Positions 46,601 to 54,705 of a stretch of 64,000 nt of DNA are shown piece after piece. Each line of letters begins with the position of its first letter. The stretch's first letter is position 1. The notes beneath the pieces were generated by a model, which was given only the letters and a program-made list of their open reading frames with translations, did no database searches and was not told the DNA's origin. The DNA comes from Achatina immaculata (Eukaryota > Mollusca > Gastropoda > Stylommatophora > Achatinidae), in contig CM019719.1 in the NCBI GenBank assembly GCA_009760885.1, positions 40,979,584-41,043,583 of the forward strand. The letters are read 5' to 3'. Position numbers and translations under genes: made by a program.

Positions 46601-49507
46601 GATAAGTTCTTGGCATAAGGAACAATAGATTATTTGTGGACAACTTTTTGGGTTATTTCTCAACATTGCCCCCTTGCAAGTCACTTAGTCCAGCGATCCT
46701 GGAGCATACGGATCCCTTCTTTGTAAAAGTCAGCTTTTGTGCCAGTAGAAAGTGGTCTAAAGCATGAATGACGTCATCATCTGAAGCAAATCTGCGACCA
46801 CAGAGCTCCATTTTCAGTTTGGTAAACAGGTAATGGTCCGAAGGGGTCAAATCTGGGGAATAAGGAGGATGTTCAAGAAGATGGAAGCCGCATTCATGAA
46901 TGGCAGCCATTGCCACCACTGACTTGTGAACTGGAGATGACTCCTCTCGTCAATTTCCCTCTACGCTTTTCCTTCAGTTTGACCCACAGTTGCTTCACAA
47001 GATTAGCGTAACAGGCCCTGACCGTAATAGGCCCTTCTGGATATAGTCTACCAATACCACATCTTCTGAATCCCAAAAGATGGAAGCCATCACTTTGCTT
47101 GCAGACAGAATCACCCTTGATTTCTTTGGAGGTGGGGATCCATGATGTTTCCACTGCTTTGACTGTTCTTTGGTTTCTGGTTGAAAATGATGAAACCAAA
47201 TCTCATCCATAATCACAAATTGCTTAAGAAACTTTTCAGGATCTGCAGAAAAATGGCCAAGATTGTCTCCTGACATGTTGAGACGCTGTTGTTAATGATC
47301 AGCTCCAAGAAGTTTCAGGACCCATCGAGCAGAGACCTTTGTCATTTGAAGATCATTGTGAATAATGGCATGAACATATTCCTGGGAGATGCCCAACTCA
47401 GTAGCAATGTACCACTCAGTTAGCTGTCGATCCTCCATTATCATGTCATGGATTCTGCCAGTGGTTTCATCGGTGATTACCGTTCTTGGTCTTCCTGGAC
47501 AGGGATCATCTTCCAGACTCTCCCTTCCATGTTTGAATTGAGCTGCCCATTTCTTCACTGTGCTGTAAGAAGGGACACTCTCCCCTAGAGTCTCTACCAT
47601 ATCCTCATGGATCTCCTTCAATGATAAGCCCTTGATGCAGAGGTATCAAACGACTGCTCAATGAGAAATTGTATCCATTTCCTCAGTTTCTGCCACCCCT
47701 TACCACTTCAGTAGCCTGTAAAAAAAAATTGGTTGCAGTTAATTTCTTGAAACTTGGTGTTTAATCTTACATTTACCTGATCTACAAATGCACCTAATAT
47801 CAACTGTGTGTTTCAAGTATTTGTACCTTATGCTGAGAACTTATAAATCACCTCTCGCAGTTCACATGTGAAGTTAACATTATGCATTTAAATCAAGTTC
47901 TTCAAATTATATGTATGTTTTATAAGGTTCTTTTGCTGGAAGTATTCTCCATTTATCTTTTTTTTCTTTGCTCTCTTTCACTATCACACATAATAACTTT
48001 TACAGGACTCTGTCACTATCATGTGTACTTCCTTCGACTTTAGTTTATGTCTGCGATTATGAAAATCAAATAAAGCTTGGTTTTATCACCTTTTACTTTG
48101 TTCAAAGATCCACCACCTGTAGGGTTTTTTTTTTTTTTAAAAATTCAATTAACTGACCCTTTTTTTTCTCCAAAGATTTTTTCCCTATAAATCTCAATTA
48201 ATAAATCTTCAAATCCCTCTTTACACAGCACAGTAATTATACAATCTGGTGCTCGAGAGAACAACAAAAAAAAGTAATGTGACGAAACTGTACTAACCGT
48301 AATCTGACCATTTATATTTAGTTTCCAGACTTCCTGTCACTTTGCCGTTGTCTCTGTTGGAACTGATCGATGCCTTCAATTCAACGTCATTACGTGCTTT
48401 TGTCTTGGTATCAAATTTGAAAAAGCCCCAGTCTGAGAGAGGGGAAAAAAAAAAAACACAGCACAATAAAGTAGTGTCAAGTGTCTGTGAAAATTTGAAT
48501 GTGTAACCTGTGCTTGCATATCAAAAGGAGCAAACTGTCTAGCTTCAGCTGTGCAGTGAATGCTACCTTTTACCAAATCTGTTCTTTCTTTTTCCTGCGT
48601 CACAAAACCTGACCATCAACAATAATTTTCTCTTAGACTTTTCTCTCTCTCTCTTTTTTTTTACCCTGAATCTTTCCTTTGATTCTTAGCTTCTCATACT
48701 TCTGCCCTTTCAAGAAATGTTCCAAGAATAATGATTGTTCTTATGCTGGTAAATGCAATGTTCCGCAGATATATATATATATAGTATATTCTGTAATTAG
48801 GTGATGTGTGGCACTGGTCAGAGAGAGTGGGAGCTCTTACTAAGTCTGGCATGGTTTATGATTAATCCACCATTGACAGGTGGTCTTCTGAAGTGCTGAT
48901 GTCTACTTTCCACCACTCACCCATGTCTGTGGAGTTGAAGCAGTGGAGTCAGAAGCAATTTTGGGTGTGGTCTGACCAGGAACAGATATTAAATTCACAA
49001 AAAAATGATGAAAAGTTTTTTGTTTTTTTTTTAAAGAGAGAAACCAGAGTTAGAAGCAATTCTGAGCAGAATCCAAGAAAATTTATCATTTATGAAGTAG
49101 TCTCAGCTGGACAGTGAAAACTTTGAGCTGTCTCAGACGGATTATGGAAAATTTGAGGAGATGGATGTTTAGTCTTGTTTTCCATAAAGTTCCAAAAGAT
49201 TCTTAGTACTCTTTTCCATTGAATTCCAAAAGATTTTTAGTCCCCTTTTCCACTGAATTCCAAGATTCTTGGGTCACTGGTATTATATAAAGCCTTCTAT
49301 TGGCTATGCATTAGTATATAAATACACAGCAAATTATAACCAAGAACATTAATTATTACTATATTTATATGTACAAACAGGCTAAACTATTTCTGTCTTT
49401 GCTTATTACATGGTGATGGGAAACTACTATAAACACCACTTACTGTAGCCCTTGCTGAAGACATCCCTTGCAGCTTTTCCCAAGTCTCCATATGATGGTG
49501 GGGCCAT
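31627..49507 (-). CDS. VDAC: Voltage-dependent anion channel (mitochondrial porin), 9 coding exons
   Basis: Nine exons (49507-49444, 48432-48298, 45372-45252, 42862-42758, 41208-41092, 38310-38160, 36165-36108, 32737-32676, 31656-31627) join without frame break to 280 residues, the usual VDAC length. VDAC is the 19-stranded beta-barrel of the mitochondrial outer membrane that passes ATP, ADP and small ions. Visible hallmarks are the N-terminal helix [27 protein letters not shown] (its Glu72 aligns with human VDAC1 Glu73), a porin signature around [20 protein letters not shown], and the end LGIEFEA. The usually conserved GLK triad is GLE (residues 93-95). All introns have GT-AG ends. The introns are heavily loaded with transposons. 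The gene appears intact. Confidence 0.96.
31657..32675 (-). other. VDAC intron 8, with diverged tandem duplication
   Basis: Intronic. Two related blocks about 119 bases apart (CAAATTGGCTAAGCAGCCTT near 32008 and CAACTTGGCTAAACAGCCTT near 32127) indicate an old local duplication. A-run at 31923-31935. Confidence 0.6.
32676..32737 (-). CDS. VDAC: VDAC coding exon 8
   Basis: Residues 251-271: [21 protein letters not shown]. Acceptor ATTTTCAG, donor GTGAGT. The first codon is split (G from exon 7 plus AG), giving Glu where most VDACs have Gly in LRPGVKL. Confidence 0.95.
32738..33994 (-). other. VDAC intron 7, unremarkable part
   Basis: AT-rich intronic DNA without recognisable element up to the mariner relic. 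Confidence 0.5.
33995..34770 (-). pseudogene. Highly degraded mariner-family element
   Basis: The minus strand keeps order and motifs of a mariner transposase. An N-terminal block [20 protein letters not shown] (34590-34530) is followed by [20 protein letters not shown] (relic of the second-Asp region, about 34370-34310). Then come [18 protein letters not shown] (third-Asp region, about 34240) and a C-terminal LDGSYMEK near 34110. The region between the DNA-binding and catalytic parts is largely deleted. It is a different family from the two mariner copies at 20796 and 46589. It lies within VDAC intron 7. Confidence 0.7.
35023..35660 (-). mobile_element. LINE family F, 3' end with (GAT)n tail
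   Basis: Minus strand: [76 protein letters not shown] and a C-terminal [13 protein letters not shown]. The 3' side ends in a CAT/GAT array at 35021-35036. A frameshift near 35430 splits the frame. 5'-truncated; inside VDAC intron 7. Confidence 0.88.
36108..36165 (-). CDS. VDAC: VDAC coding exon 7
   Basis: Residues 232-250: [19 protein letters not shown], plus one base of the next codon. Donor GTAAGT. The acceptor is CAG preceded by a run of about 14 C on the coding strand (36169-36182), an all-cytosine polypyrimidine tract. Confidence 0.95.
36166..36559 (-). other. VDAC intron 6, right of minisatellite
   Basis: Intronic DNA with no recognised element beyond the G/C run beside exon 7. Confidence 0.5.
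36560..37245. repeat. 47-bp minisatellite with 57-bp variants
   Basis: Around 13 imperfect tandem units share ATCAAGAGACAAGGAGCAGA and TAGGATGTCCA(T/A)CATA. Some carry an extra ACTGACAAC, lengthening the unit by about 10 bases. The array lies in VDAC intron 6. Confidence 0.9.
37504..37560 (-). repeat. Duplicate of VDAC exon 6 donor junction
   Basis: About 50 bases (minus: GCTTCATTCAGTGTAAGTAA and AGCC...ATGCTCTCAGAAT) repeat the end of VDAC exon 6 and the start of its intron (38125-38172) with few differences. It lies 600 bases inside the intron, so a second GTAAGT donor preceded by exon-like sequence exists. It lacks an upstream acceptor and the rest of the exon. Confidence 0.85.
38160..38310 (-). 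CDS. VDAC: VDAC coding exon 6
   Basis: Residues 181-231. Starts within the Val codon, then [40 protein letters not shown] and [10 protein letters not shown]. Acceptor TTTGACAG, donor GTAAGT. Confidence 0.96.
38311..38714 (-). other. VDAC intron 5, unremarkable part
   Basis: AT-rich intronic DNA between exon 6 and a LINE. Confidence 0.5.
38715..38877 (-). mobile_element. LINE family G, 3' part (interrupted)
   Basis: The minus strand encodes [33 protein letters not shown] and [12 protein letters not shown], the C-terminal region of a non-LTR element. It joins in frame to 39402-39660 when the intervening LINE C copy and one CTCCTCATGAT duplication are removed. Confidence 0.75.
38878..39406 (-). 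mobile_element. LINE family C, 5'-truncated copy nested in LINE G
   Basis: Nearly collinear with the C-terminus of the long copy at 61905: [56 protein letters not shown], then the [13 protein letters not shown] region and a (GAAT)n tail at 38878-38890. CTCCTCATGAT is present at both sides (38867-38877 and 39402-39412). Five bases overlap the element's own 5' sequence, leaving a 6- to 11-bp target duplication. Confidence 0.9.
39407..39660 (-). mobile_element. LINE family G, 5' part (interrupted)
   Basis: Minus-strand frame fragments [34 protein letters not shown] and [10 protein letters not shown], leading into the segment at 38715-38877. Stops and frameshifts present. Confidence 0.7.
40040..40410 (+). 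mobile_element. LINE family F-like fragment
   Basis: The plus strand shows [35 protein letters not shown] and later decayed sequence. It resembles the post-RT segment at 35033-35440 but lies on the opposite strand. Multiple stops. Confidence 0.65.
40411..41091 (-). other. VDAC intron 5, unremarkable part
   Basis: No recognised element apart from an A-run at about 40731-40747. Confidence 0.5.
41092..41208 (-). CDS. VDAC: VDAC coding exon 5
   Basis: Residues 142-180: [38 protein letters not shown] and the first two bases of Val. Acceptor TCATACAG, donor GTGAGT. The donor two bases further in keeps phase with exon 6; an alternative GT two bases earlier would break it. Contains the porin-signature region. 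Confidence 0.96.
41486..42075 (+). mobile_element. Composite repeat: two direct SINE 2 arms around the shared core
   Basis: Arm 1 (41486-41640) and arm 2 (41880-42075) are both plus-strand SINE family 2 copies; arm 1 has lost its tRNA start. Between them lies the same core as at 23690-23925, in reverse orientation (GTTCAAGTATGCACCAGACA, GTACCTGCTAGAGAGACTGA, GTCATGACCTCGTTTC). Here the arms are direct, not inverted, which separates this copy from the one at 23478-24150. Located in VDAC intron 4. Confidence 0.75.
42076..42757 (-). other. VDAC intron 4, nothing recognised
   Basis: A 119-codon plus-strand frame (42158-42517) crosses an A-run and has no recognisable domain. Confidence 0.45.
42758..42862 (-). 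CDS. VDAC: VDAC coding exon 4
   Basis: Residues 107-141: completes Gly107, then [34 protein letters not shown]. Acceptor ACAATCAG, donor GTAAAG. Matches the GKKSGKIK-type strand of other VDACs. Confidence 0.95.
43465..43575 (+). mobile_element. SINE family 1b, 3' fragment
   Basis: Only the body remains: CCAGGCGTGATACTGACCAC, AAAATACGGGCCTAACA and AATGGCATGGAAACGGGAAT. The tRNA head is missing. Confidence 0.75.
43576..44894. other. VDAC intron 3, unclassified open frame
   Basis: A 147-codon plus-strand frame (43548-43991) begins inside the SINE and continues with non-repetitive sequence ([43 protein letters not shown]). I do not recognise it and regard it as intronic or a decayed insertion. 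The rest shows no feature. Confidence 0.3.
44895..45070 (-). mobile_element. Decayed LINE 3' end
   Basis: Minus-strand translation shows [32 protein letters not shown] and a terminal TWHP. This follows the GRPR...SLM...ELM...TWHGT pattern of family D/F-like LINE ends. Confidence 0.5.
45252..45372 (-). CDS. VDAC: VDAC coding exon 3
   Basis: Residues 67-106 plus two bases. Completes Gly67, then [40 protein letters not shown]. Acceptor TGGACAG, donor GTTGGT. Glu72 aligns with human VDAC1 Glu73. GLE replaces the usual GLK. Confidence 0.95.
45465..45660 (+). mobile_element. tRNA-derived SINE (family 3)
   Basis: Head AGTTAGCATGCTTGTCAGTC and a B-box-like GTGGTTTGTGTC, then CCCAGTTGTAGAAATGGGTA, CCTGGTTCCTCCTGGAGCTG and a GTGCTGACCATATCAC block shared with the copy at 23195-23400. 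The LINE C copy at 45671 inserted at its 3' edge. Confidence 0.7.
45671..46182 (-). mobile_element. LINE family C, 5'-truncated copy
   Basis: Minus-strand C-terminal piece: [13 protein letters not shown] region, [37 protein letters not shown] and [11 protein letters not shown], then the (GAAT)n tail. ATGTATCCCT occurs at both sides (45661-45670 and 46183-46192), a 10-bp target duplication. Within VDAC intron 2. Confidence 0.92.
46320..46470 (-). mobile_element. Possible decayed LINE 3' end
   Basis: Minus-strand translation keeps a pattern like [20 protein letters not shown] and [19 protein letters not shown]. This recalls the RQRWxxxL...DxxxWRxxxxxREEWRxxVxxAKxxN tail of some LINEs. Weak. 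Confidence 0.35.
46589..47857 (-). mobile_element. Mariner transposon copy 2, inactivated
   Basis: Sister of the copy at 20796-22078, with near-complete ends (CGAAGGGTGATTGATAAGTT; opposite strand CGAGAGGTGATTTATAAGTT). A TA precedes the left end; the right TA has mutated. N-terminus: two in-frame TGA codons at former Arg codons, consistent with CpG decay, just after the presumed ATG near 47677. The DNA-binding region ([19 protein letters not shown]) and first Asp block ([11 protein letters not shown]) remain. A deletion of about 17 bases near 46938 removes the second catalytic Asp (HQDNA). The third block [14 protein letters not shown] is intact. In VDAC intron 2. Confidence 0.92.
47858..48297 (-). 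other. VDAC intron 2, unremarkable part
   Basis: AT-rich intronic DNA next to exon 2; T-runs near 47960 and 48125. Confidence 0.5.
48298..48432 (-). CDS. VDAC: VDAC coding exon 2
   Basis: Residues 22-66: completes Asn22, then [44 protein letters not shown]. Acceptor CTCTCTCAG, donor GTTAGT. Matches the FxFGxxKxDxKTK-type first strand of VDAC. Confidence 0.96.
48433..49443 (-). other. VDAC intron 1
   Basis: Intronic. Short (AT)n at 48768-48783 and a few related blocks (TTCCATTGAATTCCAAAAGA / TTCCACTGAATTCCAAGATT near 49215-49265). No other element seen. Confidence 0.5.
49444..49507 (-). CDS. VDAC: VDAC coding exon 1 (start codon)
   Basis: ATG at 49507-49505 in the context AACAATGG. Encodes [20 protein letters not shown] plus Tyr and one base, the conserved N-terminal helix that lies inside the pore. 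A CAG acceptor at 49518-49520 shows that ten bases of 5'UTR are in this exon and that a non-coding first exon lies further upstream, unidentified. Donor GTAAGT. Confidence 0.95.
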
Positions 49508-49517
49508 TGTTGATCAA

Positions 49518-51130
49518 CTGAAACAAATCAAATTACCTATTACTTGATTAAGTGAAACACTCAAATACATGATCACTTTTCAGCATAACATACCAAATAA
49601 CTTCTAAACTAGTCTCCTTTTCTTGAGTTTTCTAGTTTTCTCTTGCAATAAAATTGTTTAATTTACAAGCAGTCAACTTAACTATTTTTTTAAAAAATCA
49701 TTCTTCTCTCTCTCTCTCTCTCTCTGTGCCATTTGGTCTTCCTCTTCCCTTCTTTTTCCAATGTTTCCTTTTCTAAACCTTCCAGCTGAATGAATTTAAT
49801 AGAAGAATTCAAGTTATCAGTCCTTTCAGAAAATTCTCTTTTAGTCTTCATCTGCTTCTTTTTCTCCTGAGTTTTACTGTGTTTTTTCCCACTGCTGAAT
49901 GCAATAACATCGTCTTCTCACTTGATCAACAGCAATCTGAGATTCATTTCTTTCTTTTTTTCTCCCTCACAGTTTTCAGGGACTTTCACCTTCTGTATAT
50001 CCTATTACTGTAGTATAGAGGGTGTTGAAAGTCTATATGCTATATCCCGCGACACGCAAATACAGAATGAAGACTAATATTAAACCCATATTTTCGTGTA
50101 GCTGATATACGCGGGTGCACACCTGCCTATTTCAGGTAGCTGTGGAACTTTTTATGTTCGTCGTTAACATCCAATGTTTGTGCAAGTTGTACGTGGTCAG
50201 TTCACAACGAATGAACCTGTGTTCCAGCATTGATAACCGTTTTTATTTTAAAGAATGCAAAGTTTTTACTAAATGAAATACACTGTTTCAATACCAAAAT
50301 GCTCGTTTGATGTTTTAAGGCGTATGCGATCGTGAATAATGTGACAACATACAGAAACATGCGAGCGGCTCTTGTATCTCGTGGCGACAATACACACCAG
50401 AACAAGGTCACCGAACTAAAATGTCGGCATGAGATTTTAATAATCGTCTACGAGATTTGTTTCTGCCTTATTGAAATTTGTTAAAGACTAATCGTACATT
50501 AAAATGTTCAAAGCCAAGTTCAAATTTGGAGAGTCCATACTAAATAGACTACAACTTTTAAAACCGTCACCCAGGAATTAGGTACACTTTCGCTTTCGGT
50601 AAATGTCGTACAGAAATGTTAGAATGTCTAAAACAAACTATTATTGTTCGTGCTATGAATTAAACAAAAAAATAATAATTACTCTTATCGAAAAAGAAAG
50701 GAATTAAGAATCTAATGGATATTTGGAATATTATGTACATATACTTCAAATGCATTTGAAGAACAACCGAAGAACACCGCAAATCAGAAAACTGCTGTAG
50801 TTCGGAATGCACCGAAGTAAACTATCTTCCGATATCTTCAAGACTGGATGTTATATGCTGAATTTTACATTGTTCTTTTAAGCATGGTATCTTTCTATCC
50901 TTTCGTTTCTTGTTTAATCACGGGTGCACATGCCGAGCTACGGGTGTTTTGCACTAATTGTAACAATCCCGTGGCCGACCGGGGCCTCTACATCCCTGGC
51001 TGCTGTAATCTGATTTTTAAAAAATTGAGATAACCATGGCCAATAATCGTGAACTGGTGCCCTCCCCCCCCCCCCAGATGTTTCATAATTTATATTAGAC
51101 TCTTAAAATCTACTATGACTGTTATTTTAA
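49518..51130 (-). other. VDAC upstream region, 5'UTR exon not located
   Basis: Must contain or lead to the non-coding first exon and promoter of VDAC (minus strand). I find no decisive TATA box or CpG island. Pyrimidine (CT)n tract at 49704-49725; C-run at 51063-51076. Small open frames here are unsupported. Confidence 0.4.
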
Positions 51131-51133
51131 ATA

Positions 51134-51396
51134 TACCGTATACCCTTGATTAAACGCCGGGTCTGAAATAGTCGCCTACCTCAATTAAACGCCAGGTCTG
51201 AAATAAACGCCGTGTCATTACATCATCTCTTTCTATGAAAAGACGTACGGTACAGGCTAATATTGATGCTGCAGAACCGTAAGTGCCATTTTGCGAATAA
51301 ACGAGCGCCTTGAATAGATGCGGGTCTCTAATAAAATTCGGATCACGACAATTTTGTGAATAAGCGCCGGGGACGTTTATTTAAGGAAATACGGCA
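51134..51396. mobile_element. MITE-like repeat with ATTAAACGCC motifs
   Basis: The left end (CCGTATACCCTTGATTAAACGCC) mirrors the right end (on the opposite strand CCGTATTTCCTTAAATAAACG), and AATAAACGCC-type motifs recur inside in both orientations (TTAAACGCCGGG, AATAAACGCCG, AATAAGCGCCGGGG). The inverted, motif-repetitive layout fits a miniature DNA element. No transposase is present and the class is uncertain. Confidence 0.65.
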
Positions 51397-51959
51397 TGTA
51401 ATGTCATGTCGTAATACATTCTTTAAATACACTTCTAATCGTATTATCATGTTTATCATCATACTCATCGTAGAGTGTCATGCCGAGGAGGCGTTGGCTC
51501 TCACGGCTGTCCAAAGATTCACTCAGTGACACCTCATCCTCATCAACGTGTCCCTTTGTCTCTTCTCCCAACCTTCCTCTGCTTCCGTTGTCACGGATTT
51601 TTCCCTATTCCTTCCATTCCTGTTCAATGTCCAAACGCGCGTTGGTTGTCTTCTCCTTGCCACGATCATGCGCTGCCTTTCCTCGGAAAGGGGGGGGGGG
51701 GGAGTATGTATCAAAAGCAAAAGTCTTACTTCCTTCTTTAATTCAGCCTCCTTAGTGTTGTTAATATTTACAGTTGGTTTAAGGGTGCCGAACTTTCTAT
51801 TAAGTGCTCAGCTAATGTAATATTTTCCCAACTTTTCTGAAGCAAAATCTTGAGGCAGCAACTATTCTCGTTTTAGTTCTATCCGTGTAGGGTAGTGTGA
51901 TAATTATGTTAGCCAGAAATTTAAAAAAAAAAAAAAAGAGCCAAATGGCGGTAACGTAG
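51397..51959. other. No gene recognised
   Basis: Serine/proline-rich overlapping frames at 51475-51820 end in a G-run (51690-51704). They have no recognisable domain. Confidence 0.45.
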
Positions 51960-51989
51960 TGATAACTTTTGAAAGAAAATGGTTGTCTT

Positions 51990-52250
51990 GGTTAAACTGG
52001 GCAATCCACAGAGATGTACAGGAAGGTACGGGGAGGTAAGAGGATATATCGGACAATCCTCAAGAAGGTATAGAGATATACTGGACAGTTCACAGGGAGG
52101 TAGGAGGATATATCGGACAATCCTCAAGAAGGTATGGAGATATACTGGACAGTTCACAGGGAGGTAGGAGGATATATCGGACAATCCTCAAGAAGTTATG
52201 GAGATATACTGGACAGTTCACAGTAAGGTAGTGGATATATTCGCAGTCCA
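51990..52250. repeat. About 62-bp minisatellite
   Basis: Three to four units alternate GGATATATCGGACAATCCTC and GAGATATACTGGACAGTTCA, i.e. a two-part unit of roughly 62 bases. It leads into the related 31-bp array. Confidence 0.85.
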
Positions 52251-52289
52251 AAGGAAGTCATTTTTTTTCTGTGGAGTGCAGTCCATTTG

Positions 52290-52860
52290 CAATCCATATA
52301 AAGGTAATGAATGGGGATATACATTATTTTGCAATCCACTGGAAGGTATGGGGATATATTTGCAATACACAGGAAGTTATTGGGATTTATTTGCAATCCA
52401 CGAGAAGGTATGGGGATATATTTGCAATCCACATGAAGGTATGGGGATATATTTGCAATCCGCGGGAAGGTATGGGGGATATATTTGCAATCCACAGGAA
52501 GGAATGGAGATATATTTGCAATCCACAGGAAGGAATGGAGATATATTTGCAATCCACAGGAAGGAATGTAGACATATTTGCAATCCACAGGAAGGAATGG
52601 AGATATATTTGCAATCCACAGGAAGGTATGGGGATAAATTTGGAATCCATAGAAAGGTAAGGGGATACATCTGCAATCCGTAGGAAGATATGGGAGGATA
52701 AGGTGGGCAATCCACAGGAAGGTATGGGGGATATGGTGGGCAATCCACAGGAAGGTATGGGGGATATGGTGGGCAATCCACAGGAAGGTATGGGGGATAT
52801 GGTGGGCAATCCACAGGAAGGTATGGGGGATATGGTGGACAATCCACAGGATGTATGTAG
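52290..52860. repeat. 31- to 33-bp minisatellite (about 17 copies)
   Basis: Units share GGATATATTTGCAATCCACA plus GGAAGG(A/T)ATG; the last five read GGATATGGTGGGCAATCCAC. Units of 31 bases rotate through all three frames, so any lack of stops keeps every frame open. This explains the long overlapping repeat proteins on both strands (SCGLQIYLHSFLWIANI-like). I read it as non-coding. Confidence 0.93.
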
Positions 52861-53007
52861 TTGTTAGCAGGTTACGTACCCCTGGTCATAGAATGAGATC
52901 TTGGCAACGTTCGTTTTTTTTGTCTGTTTTTGACACTAATGTGTGCTCAGTATCCTATTTTGTTATTCATCCACTGACAGGTGTATGTGGAGTGCAGTCC
53001 ATTGTGC

Positions 53008-53195
53008 TCACTAGCAAAACTATCACTAAGATGGACACCACAGTAAGGGTAGACCAAAGGAGACATGGAGAAGAACAACAGAGAGGATGCTGAGCAATAG
53101 AGGGCTCACCTGGGCAAGAGCGGGAAAAAAGGGGCAAAGGACAGGCGTTTGTGGAAACCCCTTGCAGAAGCCCCATGTGCCTTGGGCACTTAAGG

Positions 53196-53228
<33 letters not shown>
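53008..53228 (+). mobile_element. LINE family E, 3' end with (GA)n tail
   Basis: The plus strand encodes LAKLSLRWTP, a decayed [20 protein letters not shown] region, TWARAGKKGQRTGVCGNPL and LGT plus stop. GGTTCAGAGAGAG and (GA)n follow at 53198-53228. 5'-truncated. Confidence 0.85.
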
Positions 53229-53230
<2 letters not shown>

Positions 53231-53967
53231 CATTGTGCCCTATATATAGTCACCAACTTCATAGCAAAGTTATCTTCAGCACGGCGTCCAGGGTATTAGT
53301 TTGTACAGCTTCGTCGAACGGATGTTGCAGAGGTCCCACTGCTTGCAGTCTTGGACTGATGGAGAAACCAGACCAGTCGCACCCAGCAGTGGCGGTGTCA
53401 GGCCAGAAGCTCATGTCTTGGGCTGGGGTCCGAGTTGATTCTTTGCAAGTCATTCTAACCCAGTACTCACCTATTCGGTGTTTGACTGGTGTTTCAATGT
53501 CATATGCAACGCCGACTTTACAGAGCAATTGCTTGCAGTTACAAGGAGATCAGAAGAATGAAATGAAGAACCTTATTGAAGTTCCTGGTTCGGAGTGCTC
53601 TGATGACTCATTGTAATATAGAAAAACATCTTTAAAAACGTGCAGTATCATTATCTTTATTCAAATTTTCTGGGACCCACAATACAGAGGACCTAAAAAG
53701 TAATTTTCTTTTTTCAGATGGTACATCTGGCGATAAATAAGAGCTTTCATTAGGATTAACCTTCATTTTGTGCATTGCTAAACACTGACACGCCATATAT
53801 ACTGCTCACATGCTTGACACTCTATTATCACTCTTTTGTATTGTTGCATCTGATGCTGTAATACCCTACCAACGTAAATTATGAGATTATTTTTTGAATG
53901 TTGCCTTACATTTTGTTTCGTTTGAATACATTTAAACATAGTTTACAGCTGGCATCTCCCCTCTTTA
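53229..53967 (+). other. Unclassified 127-codon open frame and flanks
   Basis: A plus-strand frame (53233-53616) of non-repetitive composition ends LIEVPGSECSDDSL and stop, with pieces such as SMSYATPTLQSNCLQLQGDQ. No domain or homologue is recognised. No splice context supports a gene. The remainder is featureless. Confidence 0.25.
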
Positions 53968-54366
53968 TGCAGGTGCCCAGGCATCTGACTGTGCTGACTG
54001 TGGAGGTGCCCAGGCATCTGACTGTGAAGGTGTCCAGGCATCTGACTGTGAAGATGCCAGGGCATCTGACTGTGGAGGTGTCCAGGCATCTGACTGTGAA
54101 GATGCCAGGGCATCTGACTGTGGAGGTGTCCAGGCATCTGACTGTGGAGGTGTCCAGGCATCTGACTGTGGAGGTGTCCAGGCATCTGACTGTGGAGGTG
54201 TCCAGGCATCTGATTGTGAAGATGCCAGGGCATCTGACTGTGGAGGTGTCCAGGCATCTGACTGTGAAGGTGTCCAGGCATCTGACTGTGGAGGTGTCCA
54301 GGCATCTGACCGTGAAGGTGCCCGGGCATCTGACTGTGGAGGTGTCCAGGCATCTGACTGTGGAAC
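53968..54366. repeat. 24-bp minisatellite (about 16-17 copies)
   Basis: Tandem 24-base units, AGGCATCTGACTGTGGAGGT plus GTCC, with GAAGATGCCAGG and GAAGGTGTCC variants. Divisible by three, so several frames remain open on both strands (RHLTVEVS; HSQMPGHL). No evidence of expression. Confidence 0.95.
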
Positions 54367-54404
54367 ATATCCTCTAAAACTCACCAACTGCTAAACGCTT
54401 AGCC

Positions 54405-54625
54405 CAGTGTTTCCAAACGTGAGGTGTACGACCCACAGGAGGGGGGCAGTTTGAATATTTTGTTTTTTGGTCGGGGGGGGGCGTTAGAATATATTTATAT
54501 TATACTTTTTCAGAATTTGGTTTACTATTACGCTGTGTGTATGGGGGAGGGAGTGGGGCCGGGGCCATCAAAACCTTTGAGGCGTTGAGGTGAGGCATGA
54601 TTAAAAAAAAGGTTTAGAAACACTG
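54405..54625. mobile_element. hAT-type MITE (221 bp)
   Basis: Ends CAGTGTTTCCAAAC and, on the opposite strand, CAGTGTTTCTAAAC, differing at one position. They are flanked by GCTTAGCC (54397-54404) and ACTTAGAC (54626-54633), an 8-bp target duplication with two differences. Non-coding, G-rich interior. The end sequence and 8-bp duplication are hallmarks of the hAT superfamily. Confidence 0.85.
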
Positions 54626-54705
54626 ACTTAGACCAATGAAACGACACAAGAAGCTAAGCTCTAAGATGCTCTGCCTCTTCACGTGACGTGTCCTTTCCAG
54701 AACGT

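Noticed and set aside
49518..50500. Candidate VDAC 5'UTR exon/promoter near 50350-50430
   Set aside because: Slightly more CpG than its surroundings, but no clear donor or core promoter that I could defend.
52196..52847. Long repetitive proteins on both strands
   Set aside because: A 31-bp minisatellite without stops keeps all frames open; composition is purely repetitive.
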